From an uncultured Bacteroidota bacterium (GTDB taxonomy: Bacteria; Bacteroidota; Bacteroidia; Chitinophagales; Chitinophagaceae), in the NCBI GenBank assembly GCA_903904855.1, contig CAIVEH010000121.1, positions 62,001 to 126,000 on the forward strand: a stretch of DNA of 64,000 bases, read 5' to 3'. The notes under the pieces are model-generated. The model ran no database searches. It saw only the letters and a program-made list of their open reading frames with translations, and was not told the DNA's origin. Positions within the stretch are counted from its first letter, which is position 1. Each line of letters begins with the position of its first letter. This document shows positions 24,302-32,007 of this stretch, piece after piece. Both the position numbers and the translations under genes were made by a program.

Positions 24302-24456
24302 GAACATTGATACAATAAAGTACACCATATTGCGAAGTTATATTTCTTTTTTATGAGTTGAGAAATCCGCGAATAGCAAGCTATTTAATTACTTTCACAG
24401 CGAAATAAAAATGGAATAGAACGAGTAAGATGGTGTACTTTATTTTATCAATGTTC
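24302..24456. mobile_element. 155-bp MITE-like element with 27-bp terminal inverted repeats
   Basis: The ends are 27-bp inverted repeats with one mismatch: left 24302-24328 begins GAACATTGATACAATAAAGT, right 24430-24456 ends TTATCAATGTTC. The 101-base interior has no open frame. The flanks carry the short direct repeat CTTA, a possible target duplication. It has no transposase, so if mobile it would depend on one elsewhere. The alternative is a long-stem structured RNA. Confidence 0.5.
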
Positions 24457-24472
24457 CTTAGTAAAGTATACT

Positions 24473-25495
24473 TTATGGCTTCAATACCCTGTCTCCTCCC
24501 TGCCTTTCCACCATCCATCCCGGATACTCTTTACTCAATGCGCTTACATCGTCCAATTTTTTCAGATCATCAGCGCTCAGTACCAGTTCTGTTGATTTGA
24601 TATTGGCATGCAACTGATCGGTGGTTTTGGCGCCTATTATGGTACTTGTTACCCCCTTCTGCAGGCGCACCCAGGCCAGCGCCACCTCAGCTACCGATGC
24701 ATTATGCTCCTTACCAATAGTTTCCATTACATCGATAATATCATAAGCTTTATCCTTATTTATGGGTGGGAAATCAAAACTATCCCTTCGGCCTCCGGCT
24801 TTGTCTTTATCTCGGTTATACTTGCCGCTCATAAAGCCGCCTGCCAGCGGGCTCCAGGGCATCACTGCCAGTTTCTGGTCTATAGCCATAGGTATTATTT
24901 CGCGCTCTATATCGCGGCCAGCCAATGAGTAAAAATACTGCAGCCCTTCGAATTTGTGCCAGCCGTTTGCTGCGGCTATGCCCTGTGCCTTCATTACCAT
25001 CCAGGCCGGCCAGTTGCATACTGCTATATAGCGCACCTTGCCACTGGCCACTACATCATTCAGTGCATGCATCGTTTGCTCAACAGGCGTAAGCGGATCC
25101 ACACCATGCACATAAAGTATATCCACATGGTCCATTCCCAGGCGGGTAAGGCTCTCATCTATGGATTGAAAAATATGGTAGCGCGATAAGCCTGCATTGT
25201 TATGCCCTTCACCCATACGGCCTCTGAGTTTGGTAGCTATTACAAGTTCGTTCCTTTTTATACCCAGGTCTTTTATGGCTTTGCCCAGTAAGGTTTCCGA
25301 CTGGCCGTAGGAGTATACATTGGCTGTGTCAATAAAGTTGATACCGCCCTCTACACTTGCTTTTATCAGTGCAGTGGCATCATCCTGCTGAAGGCCGCCT
25401 ATGGGTTTCCAGTAACCCTCACCTCCGAATGTCATGGTGCCAAAGCAGAGTTCTGATACTATCAAACCTGTGTTGCTGAATAAGTTGTATTTCAT
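24473..25495 (-). CDS. aldo/keto reductase
   Basis: A 340-residue NADPH-dependent TIM-barrel oxidoreductase, probably cytoplasmic. The catalytic tetrad is visible: Asp and Tyr in FIDTANVYSYGQSETLLGKAI, Lys in LVIATKLRG and His in VDILYVHGVDPL. The phosphate-binding C-terminal region follows (VTSTIIGAKTTDQLHANI). The GFMSGKY and LAVMPWSPLAGG phrases place it with the YajO/Kvbeta-like general aldo/keto reductases that reduce assorted aldehydes and ketones; the substrate is unknown. A TACCTTTG promoter element lies 22 bases upstream, and the gene is transcribed alone. Confidence 0.88.
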   Translation of the reverse strand: MKYNLFSNTGLIVSELCFGTMTFGGEGYWKPIGGLQQDDATALIKASVEGGINFIDTANVYSYGQSETLLGKAIKDLGIKRNELVIATKLRGRMGEGHNNAGLSRYHIFQSIDESLTRLGMDHVDILYVHGVDPLTPVEQTMHALNDVVASGKVRYIAVCNWPAWMVMKAQGIAAANGWHKFEGLQYFYSLAGRDIEREIIPMAIDQKLAVMPWSPLAGGFMSGKYNRDKDKAGGRRDSFDFPPINKDKAYDIIDVMETIGKEHNASVAEVALAWVRLQKGVTSTIIGAKTTDQLHANIKSTELVLSADDLKKLDDVSALSKEYPGWMVERQGGDRVLKP

Positions 25496-25516
25496 CGATT
25501 ATAGTTTTTAGTGCAG

Positions 25517-25524
25517 CAAAGGTA
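25517..25524 (-). promoter_or_regulatory. -7 element of the aldo/keto reductase gene
   Basis: TACCTTTG on the minus strand, an exact TAnnTTTG match, 21 bases before the ATG. The -33 element is poor. Confidence 0.5.
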
Positions 25525-25635
25525 GGTTTGTTTGATAATCAGGCAGATAGGTTTCCGATATTTAGCAATAAAGAAATACCACTTCAATTATGGCCATGTA
25601 TTCAACGGGGTTCCGGTTTTTTTATTTTATGGACA

Positions 25636-25668
25636 AGATTTGACAACTTTTAAAAAGTTGTCAAATCT
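25636..25668. terminator. 33-bp perfect inverted repeat downstream of purH
   Basis: AGATTTGACAACTTTT and its exact complement surround one base (16-bp arms), about 65 bases past the purH stop. The composition is nearly the same as the hairpin at 23132-23166. A role as a terminator or mRNA-end stabiliser is likely. Confidence 0.6.
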
Positions 25669-25734
25669 GACTCCCGCACATCTGCTGCCATTCTTCAATT
25701 GAACAAATTGTGGACTAAAAATATAGACTATACC

Positions 25735-27249
25735 TTAATGCTTAAAATGCCTTACCTCAGTAACCACCATAGCCATATCATGCTCTTTGCAGAAATTGAT
25801 GCTGTCGTTATCCCTCACCGAACCTCCCGGATGTATAACCGCCGTAATGCCTGCATCATGGGCCATACGCACACAATCATCGAATGGGAAAAACGCATCC
25901 GAAGCCATTACCGCATCTTTGATGATGAAGCCCGATTGCCTTGCTTTTTCCAACGCCTGGCGCAGGGCATCTACCCGGCTGGTCTGGCCGCAACCTTTGC
26001 CTATAAGCTGCCTGTCTTTTACTATAGCAATAGCATTCGATTTGAGGTGCTTGCACACTATGTTGGCAAACAGCAGATCTGGTTTTTCCACATCATTACT
26101 ATTGCGGGCGCCCGTTTCGCGCCACTCTGCATAGCTCTTGTTGTCGGCATCCTGAACCAGCACGCCGTTAAGTATGCGTTTGTATTCTTTAACCGGGAAA
26201 AATGCCTTCTTCTGTTGCAGTATTATCCGGTTCTTTTTCGATTTCAGTATTTCCAGTGCCTGTTCCTCATAATCAGGTGCAATGAGAATTTCGAAAAATA
26301 ATTCGCTGATTTTGCTTGCTGCATCTGTAGTCACTGTCTGATTGGTGATAAGTACGCCGCCAAATGCGCTTTCGGGGTCGCCTGCAAGGGCAGCTTCCCA
26401 TGCGTGTACCACATTGTCCCGCTCGGCAATACCGCACACATTGGTATGCTTGATAACGGCAAAGGCAGGTTTGCTGAATTCTGAAATGATCTGGCAGGCT
26501 GCATCCACATCCACCAGGTTGTTGTAAGAGAGTTCTTTGCCGTTCAGTTTTTCAAAGAGCGCATCCAGGTCGCCATAGAAAGCAGCCTTCTGGTGCGGGT
26601 TTTCGCCATAGCGCAGCGATTGCTTGTTGCCATACGAAATCTGGAAATGCCCGTCTTTAGTATACCGGTTAAAGTAATCGGCTATCGCTACATCGTAATG
26701 AGCGCAATTGGCGAATGCTTCAGCAGCATAAAATTTCCGGTCGTGCAGTGTTGTACCGCCATTCTGGGCAATCAGTAACTCCAGCAGGCTGGCATACTGA
26801 TCGCGGGATGAAATGATACACACATCCTTGAAATTTTTACCGGCAGCCCTTATAAGCGATACGCCGCCTATATCTATTTTCTCTATGATCGATTTTTCGT
26901 CGGTTGTTGATTTTACAGTCTCTTCGAAAGGGTATAAGTCCACAATCACCAGGTCGAAGAGAGGTATATCATATTCGGTTACATGCTGCTGGTCTTCAGC
27001 CAGGTCGCGGCGGGCAAGTATGCCACCGAATACTTTGGGATGAAGGGTTTTTACGCGGCCTCCTAAAATAGAAGGATAACCGGTAACACTCTCAACAGAC
27101 GTGCAGGGAATACCCAACTGCTCAATGAAAGACTGTGTGCCACCTGTTGAGAACAACTGCACACCAGATTGATGTAATTGATTTACCAGCGGAGCCAATC
27201 CATCCTTGTAAAATACAGAGATCAGCGCTGATTTTATTATACGGTCCAT
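25735..27249 (-). CDS. purH: bifunctional AICAR transformylase/IMP cyclohydrolase
   Basis: A 504-residue enzyme for the last two steps of IMP synthesis. The N-terminal cyclohydrolase domain (about 1-200) has KSALISVFYKDGL, LFSTGGTQSFIEQLGI, GGRVKTLHPKVFGGIL and DLVIVDLYPFEETV. The transformylase domain has LRYGENPHQKAAFYGD, YNNLVDVDAA, the catalytic Lys-His in VIKHTNVCGIA, GKGCGQTSRVDAL and the C-terminal FPFDDCVRMAHDAG, ITAVIHPGGSVRDNDSINFC, MVVTEVRHFKH. Length and ends match the family. It is transcribed alone from a TATCTTTG promoter. Confidence 0.96.
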   Translation of the reverse strand: MDRIIKSALISVFYKDGLAPLVNQLHQSGVQLFSTGGTQSFIEQLGIPCTSVESVTGYPSILGGRVKTLHPKVFGGILARRDLAEDQQHVTEYDIPLFDLVIVDLYPFEETVKSTTDEKSIIEKIDIGGVSLIRAAGKNFKDVCIISSRDQYASLLELLIAQNGGTTLHDRKFYAAEAFANCAHYDVAIADYFNRYTKDGHFQISYGNKQSLRYGENPHQKAAFYGDLDALFEKLNGKELSYNNLVDVDAACQIISEFSKPAFAVIKHTNVCGIAERDNVVHAWEAALAGDPESAFGGVLITNQTVTTDAASKISELFFEILIAPDYEEQALEILKSKKNRIILQQKKAFFPVKEYKRILNGVLVQDADNKSYAEWRETGARNSNDVEKPDLLFANIVCKHLKSNAIAIVKDRQLIGKGCGQTSRVDALRQALEKARQSGFIIKDAVMASDAFFPFDDCVRMAHDAGITAVIHPGGSVRDNDSINFCKEHDMAMVVTEVRHFKH

Positions 27250-27278
27250 GCGAAATGCCTTTTGAAATAAATGAGGTG

Positions 27279-27309
27279 CAAAGATACCGCTTCTGTGCTA
27301 AAGCGGAAA
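27279..27309 (-). promoter_or_regulatory. purH promoter
   Basis: On the minus strand TTTC (27309-27306), 19 bases, then TATCTTTG (27286-27279), a perfect -7 element with a near-perfect -33 at the correct spacing, 30 bases upstream of the ATG. Confidence 0.6.
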
Positions 27310-27414
27310 AGGTGGTGATTCAATAAAGTATACCAATGCCACAAAACATTCTGGCATAGCTATACGGGCAGCAGGCACAGCAAGAAGGAAACTAATACTC
27401 TGATAAACCAGGAT

Positions 27415-27549
27415 TTACCAATATCTGCCTGCCTTACGATAATGCTTGTGAGGTGGCCTCTTGTTATCGGTTCTTACCGTATGAAAACAACTGGTGAGCT
27501 GAATAAGAATAATCAGCAGCGCCACAATTTTAATGATCCTGTACTTCAT
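27415..27549 (-). CDS. small lipoprotein (44 residues)
   Basis: A short minus-strand gene reads MKYRIIKIVALLIILIQLTS-C, then FHTVRTDNKRPPHKHYRKAG and RYW. The basic N-terminus, hydrophobic core and lipobox (QLTSC) make a convincing lipoprotein signal. The mature part is only 24 residues and strongly basic (Lys, Arg, His). Tiny basic lipoproteins of this design are common and mostly uncharacterised in this phylum. It is transcribed in the same direction as purH but lies upstream of the purH promoter. Confidence 0.55.
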   Translation of the reverse strand: MKYRIIKIVALLIILIQLTSCFHTVRTDNKRPPHKHYRKAGRYW

Positions 27550-28359
27550 AGGCTTAAAATTAGTAAAATATTCTGTTTTTGAAATAGTGGCGGTGAAAAA
27601 TGGTTATTGCCCCGGCGTTTTGCATCTATCTGGCTTTGGTGGCTATGGCACAGTTCAAGGAGAGAATATCTATTAAGCTTGCCAAATAGTACTACGTTAT
27701 TCCAACGAAGGAGGAATCTCCGGAGCACTTGCACCAAGTCCCATCAATGCAATGATCCCAATTGTGGAATTTGAAAATACCGATCCATCGAAGCAATCTC
27801 AGGAAATGATGACAATACCCGCCCTCGTCAGGAAATTTTTCGTTTTCCTATGCCGTCTCTTGTTGAACAATCAAGGTCAAATTCTTATATATTGATATGT
27901 CGTAGCCGTGTCTCAAATACCCATCTCAACCCTAAATCAGATCCGCAGCTTGCGGACTCCTTGGTGCATCAGCTTACTTCCTCCCCAATATTGAATCCAT
28001 TTTGAGATATTCCAATATTACCACCCCCCAAAAAATAAATATGCCTGAAAATTAGGAAATCTCAACTATCCACCATACCTTTGTTCCGGATTGTCATAAT
28101 TAATGACAATTTATTGCACTTTGAAACAATTATTATTACATCCTGAGTATATCGAGGGGCTTTTTTACCTTATCAGGAAGCAGATAAACAAACATTCCCG
28201 TTAATTTCGATCAATAATTTTGTTATAACAAGTGTAGTAATATGTGTTTTGGGTGTGGTTGAACAATATTTGGAATTTTATTTTGAGCCTGCCGAAGTAA
28301 AATTTTCATTGTAAAAAATATAAAACTTTGAAAATCAGTAGTTTGTGTAAATAAAATCT

Positions 28360-28473
28360 GCAAAAAGACGCAATTTTCGCCAAAAAGACGCAATTTTTTG
28401 AACAAAACACGCAATTTTTTGCAGAAAACACGCAATAAAAACGCAGTCACGCTGCAGAAAACACGCAATTTTT
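28360..28473. repeat. degenerate tandem repeat, unit about 20 bp, core ACGCAATTTTT
   Basis: Five units are visible: GCAAAAAGACGCAATTTTC (28360), GCCAAAAAGACGCAATTTTT (28379), GAACAAAACACGCAATTTTT (28400), GCAGAAAACACGCAATAAAA (28421) and, after 10 unrelated bases, GCTGCAGAAAACACGCAATT (28451). The core is constant while the edges drift. There are no unique spacers, so it is not a CRISPR array. Confidence 0.7.
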
Positions 28474-28680
28474 ATCAGGTAGGTGTAGATTCAGTCAGGA
28501 GTCACATAATATTAATCGTACTATAATGATAGTGCCCTGTAGCCTGCCCTGAGGTTTTCTCGAAGGGTCTACCCAACGCCCCTCATCAGGAAATCCAAAA
28601 TGGAACATAGTGGTAGAAATTGAAATTACTAATGAAATGCAAAATGAGTTCAAAAGCTGAAATCTTAACACACAGTACTT

Positions 28681-28700
28681 CCCTTCAGGGGCAGGGGTTT
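28681..28700. repeat. dispersed C/G-block repeat, copy 3
   Basis: CCCTTCAGGGGCAGGGGTTT, nearly identical to the copy at the folD 3' end (23251-23274). Confidence 0.5.
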
Positions 28701-28913
28701 ACTTCCCCATATTATTTCAATTATGGAATTTCCCTCCATATGCATCTTTATATTGAGAACAGGAAACTGTAATTTGGCGGATACAAGAATCATAATTTCA
28801 TCTTGTAAAATGTACTTTGTACCCTTACCTTTTTATCCTTATGATTTTGTGAACTTTGTGGTTAAAATTTAATGCACTGATTTATATCGTGTTTACTATA
28901 AAAACAATAGCCT

Positions 28914-29486
28914 TTGCCAGGTAGCGCCAACCATATCAACCTCAGCGACGAAGAATTGCTGCACTCCTATCGCAGGAGCGGCGATAATATATGGTTGGGT
29001 CATTTGCTGCAACGGTATACCACCTTGCTGCTGGGTGTGGGGCTAAAATACCTGAAGGAAAAATCACTGGCCGAGGATGCTGTGCAGCAGGTATTTATGA
29101 AGGCGCTTACCCACCTGCCCCAGGAAGAAATCCTCAACTTCAAAGGCTGGCTGTATATCCTGATGCGCAACCATTGCCTGCAGCAACTGCGCGATAAAAC
29201 CCATATAGCCGATGACAAGGCCCTGGCCTATATTCCGGATAAAGAAAATGACCGCGAAGAAGAGCAACTACTGGAGCATACACTGCAACAGATGACAGAG
29301 GCAATAGAATTATTGAATGAAGAACAGAAACAGACAATAGTGCTTTTTTACCTGAAAAAACTGAGTTACGAACAGATAATAGCACAGACAGGGTTTACCT
29401 TTATGCAAGTGAAGAGCTACATCCAGAATGGTAAACGCAATCTGAAAACATTATTACTAAAGAAAACAGGGAACAATCGCCCATGA
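28914..29486 (+). CDS. ECF-type RNA polymerase sigma factor
   Basis: A 190-residue sigma-70-family (ECF) factor. Region 2 spans about residues 28-85 (LGVGLKYLKEKSLAEDAVQQVFMKALTHL, FKGWLYILMRNHCLQQLRD). Region 4 is about 120-180 (IELLNEEQKQTIVLFYLKKLSYEQIIAQTGFTFMQVKSYIQNGKRNLKTLL). An in-frame TAG lies two codons before 28914, so the TTG there is the earliest start, giving MPGSANHINLSDEELL, which looks like a natural family N-terminus. It overlaps the next gene by ATGA, and that gene encodes a small membrane protein likely to be its regulator. Confidence 0.85.
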   Translation: MPGSANHINLSDEELLHSYRRSGDNIWLGHLLQRYTTLLLGVGLKYLKEKSLAEDAVQQVFMKALTHLPQEEILNFKGWLYILMRNHCLQQLRDKTHIADDKALAYIPDKENDREEEQLLEHTLQQMTEAIELLNEEQKQTIVLFYLKKLSYEQIIAQTGFTFMQVKSYIQNGKRNLKTLLLKKTGNNRP

Positions 29487-29842
29487 GCGAACTAAATAAC
29501 ATATTGCCCGGTGGCCCAGGTAAGGGTGGAAAGGAAAGGATATCGGAAGAAAACCTGATGCTGTATCTGGAAGGGAAACTCACGCCTGCACAGCAGCACG
29601 AGGTAGAGCAGTGGCTGGCCGAGGAGGGCATGGAAAGCGATGCAGTGGAAGGATTGAAAACCATAAGTCCGGTGGAGACCAGGCTTACCGTAAATAAACT
29701 GAACCATCAGCTGCACAAAACACTGCACCACAAAAAGCGGAAACGCAGGCCGGTAGCGTCTAATTATTATACACTGATTGCCATGGGAATAATACTTTTG
29801 CTGGCAATTGTGGCTTACCTGGTAATCAGGAAGATGACGTAA
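29483..29842 (+). CDS. small single-pass membrane protein, putative anti-sigma factor
   Basis: A 119-residue protein with a cytoplasmic N-terminal region (about 1-95) containing ISEENLMLYLEGKLTPAQQHEVEQWLAEEGMESDAVEGL, one transmembrane helix (LIAMGIILLLAIVAYLVI, about 98-115) and a very short basic tail. The N-terminal helix-turn-helix with a conserved YLEGKLxxxxxHxVExWL phrase is the layout of small zinc-less anti-sigma proteins in Bacteroidota. The start overlaps the sigma gene stop by four bases, indicating translational coupling and equal dosing. There is no periplasmic sensor domain, unlike FecR-type anti-sigmas. Confidence 0.65.
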   Translation: MSELNNILPGGPGKGGKERISEENLMLYLEGKLTPAQQHEVEQWLAEEGMESDAVEGLKTISPVETRLTVNKLNHQLHKTLHHKKRKRRPVASNYYTLIAMGIILLLAIVAYLVIRKMT

Positions 29843-29919
29843 CAAACCTGATGGCAGGGAATTTTTTTTAACCCTGCAATTTGTTATTTTTGATCCTGCT
29901 AATAAACCAAACCGGTGCA

Positions 29920-30594
29920 ATGAAGAATTTTCTGTTATTTATTGCCTTGCTGACACTTTGTATCAGCGGTTTTGCCCAGGCCGATAGCCTGCATGTATGG
30001 AACAAATGGTGCTCAAAGAAAGACACTGCATTACTATTCAACGGCGGCTATAATGTAATACAGATATACTGTCCGGACTTTAAGCCCGCTGATATTAAAA
30101 TCAAGAGTCTTGATAAAGCGCTTCGAATAGGCACACTCGAAATAAAAGGCGATACGCTGACTGTAATGGCGATGCCTTTCCCCGATAAAGGAAAGATCAT
30201 GCGCCTGGAAATACGGTACAAGAAAAATTCAAAAATGATCAAAACAGTAAGCTTTGCAAGCGATTCCATCCCGCAGTTGAAAGCCTCTGTTGGTAAGATC
30301 CTGGGCGATGAGGGCTATAAAAAAGATATACTGGTGCAAACTGCCCTTAAGATCTACTTTCCGAAATCGCTGTACAGCTACCCATACGGTATCAAATCTT
30401 ATACCTTCAAAATTCTCTCTGCCGCAGGCGGCGCTACTATACCTGTAAAGGGATTTTTCCTGACCAAAGAAGTACTGGGTGAAATAAATAAAGCGCCCTC
30501 AGGCACAATAGGCACTTTCACCGACATCAAGGCTTCCTGCCCCGATTGTCCCACCCGCACTTTGCCGGATATAAAGCTGAAGATAAAAGGGTAA
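29920..30594 (+). CDS. exported protein with GldM C-terminal-like domain
   Basis: A 224-residue protein with a signal peptide (MKNFLLFIALLTLCISGFAQ). The mature part is beta-rich. The last 50 residues (GFFLTKEVLGEINKAPSGTI, GTFTDIKASCPDCPTRTLPDIKLKIK) resemble the end of GldM, the T9SS/gliding motor component, which typically finishes with a phrase like DIKAKGPDGTTRNLPSI. Unlike full GldM (about 510 residues) it lacks the N-terminal TM helix and coiled coils. It sits 77 bases behind the sigma/anti-sigma pair, so it could be regulated with it. The GldM relation is from memory of motifs and needs a profile comparison. Confidence 0.5.
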   Translation: MKNFLLFIALLTLCISGFAQADSLHVWNKWCSKKDTALLFNGGYNVIQIYCPDFKPADIKIKSLDKALRIGTLEIKGDTLTVMAMPFPDKGKIMRLEIRYKKNSKMIKTVSFASDSIPQLKASVGKILGDEGYKKDILVQTALKIYFPKSLYSYPYGIKSYTFKILSAAGGATIPVKGFFLTKEVLGEINKAPSGTIGTFTDIKASCPDCPTRTLPDIKLKIKG

Positions 30595-30839
30595 TGGCTC
30601 AATTACTGAATGGCTCAATTGCTGAATGTATGGTGGATCAGTGAAGGAAATCGAACTGGAGATAAAATAGGAAATGCTCTTTTGCACAAGGGCTTAATTA
30701 CTCAATGAGAATTGAATCAAATAAAATTATCCAGGTGTAATGAATAAGAATTACTGTAAAAGGGAATCAACATACATTCAGGATTTTTTCAGAATGCAAG
30801 TTAACCATTGCGCAATTCAGCCATTGAGTCATTGAGTCA
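30595..30839. repeat. intergenic with diverged inverted repeats
   Basis: At 30593-30628 the phrase AATGGCTCAATT(A/G)CTGAAT occurs twice in tandem. At 30806-30841 related words appear in inverted orientation (GCGCAATTCAGCCATTGAGT, CATTGAGTCATT). They flank about 175 bases without a gene. The copies are diverged and no target duplication is evident. The stretch separates two convergent genes. Confidence 0.45.
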
Positions 30840-31802
30840 TTAGTATTTCCGGTCTATCACATAATTTACCAGTTGCTCCATGGCTTGCCTGGCAGGTGAA
30901 TCGGGATAATCAAGCAATATCTGCAGGGCTTCTTCCTTGTATTGTTTCATCTTCTCCTGAGCATAAGTAATGCCGCCCGATTGCTGCACATAGCTGATCA
31001 CTTCGTTTACTTTGGCCCTGTCTGTGCTGTTGTTCTTTACTATGTATATGATCCGGCGCTTATCGGCTTTGCTGGCATTATTGAGTGCATAAATCAGTGG
31101 CAGGGTCATTTTTTTCTCTTTAATATCAATGCCGGTTGGCTTGCCTATATTGTCCTGGCCATAATCGAAGAGGTCGTCCTTGATCTGGAAGGCTATTCCC
31201 ACTTTCTCGCCAAACGAGCGGAAGCGATCAGTAACTGCATCATCGGCTGTAGCCGAGTAAGCCCCCGCCGCACATGCCGACGATAAAAGGGAGGCTGTTT
31301 TGGCTCTGATTATCTCAAAATATACGCTTTCATCAATATCCAGTTTGCGGGCCTTTTCCATCTGTAGCAGTTCTCCCTCGCTCATCTCCTTTACTGCGCG
31401 TGATGTGATCTGCAGAATCTTATAATCGCCGTTATCAATGGAAAGCAACAAACCTTTTGAGAGCAGGTAATCGCCCACTAGAACGGCAATCTTGTTTTTC
31501 CACAAAGCGTTGATAGAGAAGAAATCCCTGCGTTTCATAGAGTTATCTACCACATCATCGTGCACCAGCGTGGCTGTATGAAGCAGCTCAATAAGTGAAG
31601 CTGCCCTGTAAGAAACGTCATTGATGCCACCGGCAATCTTTGCAGAAAGAAAAACGAACATGGGCCTCATCTGCTTGCCCTTACGCCTGATAATGAACTT
31701 CATTATCCGGTCGAGCAGAAGATTGGGGGTTTTTACACTTTCCGCAAACTTCTTCTCAAACAGCGATAATTCAGCCCCTATTACTTTTTGTACAAGTTCC
31801 AT
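30840..31802 (-). CDS. trans-polyprenyl diphosphate synthase
   Basis: A 320-residue E-isoprenyl synthase that elongates allylic diphosphates with IPP. It has RRKGKQMRPMFVFLSAK, the first Asp-rich motif LVHDDVVDNS (about residue 75), the second QIKDDLFDYG (about 210), and GKPTGIDIKEKKMTLPLIYAL. Residues upstream of the first Asp motif are small rather than bulky (LLHTAT), which favours a long chain as in octaprenyl or solanesyl synthases making the menaquinone side chain. A short-chain geranylgeranyl-PP synthase feeding the carotenoid operon cannot be excluded. Transcribed alone. Confidence 0.88.
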   Translation of the reverse strand: MELVQKVIGAELSLFEKKFAESVKTPNLLLDRIMKFIIRRKGKQMRPMFVFLSAKIAGGINDVSYRAASLIELLHTATLVHDDVVDNSMKRRDFFSINALWKNKIAVLVGDYLLSKGLLLSIDNGDYKILQITSRAVKEMSEGELLQMEKARKLDIDESVYFEIIRAKTASLLSSACAAGAYSATADDAVTDRFRSFGEKVGIAFQIKDDLFDYGQDNIGKPTGIDIKEKKMTLPLIYALNNASKADKRRIIYIVKNNSTDRAKVNEVISYVQQSGGITYAQEKMKQYKEEALQILLDYPDSPARQAMEQLVNYVIDRKY

Positions 31803-32007
31803 TGCAGATTACGGTGCATATTAAATGTAAAAGTCGAAATAAGAATCGTAATCCACCAATTTTTTTATTGGCATTATCTTTGAAGTACAATAAAATGGTA
31901 AAATAAGGGTTTTATTTATTTGCCGGTTTGTTTTTTGGGTGGCTCCTGTTTAACTTTGTTCAGGTATTTTAACATTTTGCATAATATCAGATACTAATAC
32001 AATACTC

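Larger units (their letters stand above)
27550..28913. other. 1.36-kb gene-poor region
   Basis: No convincing gene is visible on either strand. The stretch holds an 8-bp palindrome (ATTGTCAT-AATTA-ATGACAAT, 28090-28110), the CGCAATTTTT tandem repeat (28360-28473), a C/G-block repeat copy (28681-28700) and, near 28822-28871, a CACAAAG-type repeat like the one near 24215-24290. Codon-like structure in about 27560-27960 is absent, so it may be decayed sequence. Confidence 0.5.

Noticed and set aside
24473-27249. Aldo/keto reductase and purH as one operon with folD
   Set aside because: Each has its own TAnnTTTG promoter, and the gaps contain hairpins or an inserted element, so they are separate units.
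28223-28468. Minus-strand 81-codon frame across the tandem repeat
   Set aside because: Its Phe/Arg/Leu-rich translation simply reflects the repeat (repeated RVF and KLR words) and has no protein character.
28360-28473. CRISPR array
   Set aside because: The repeated units are contiguous and degenerate with no unique spacers of regular length, and no cas gene is in the window.
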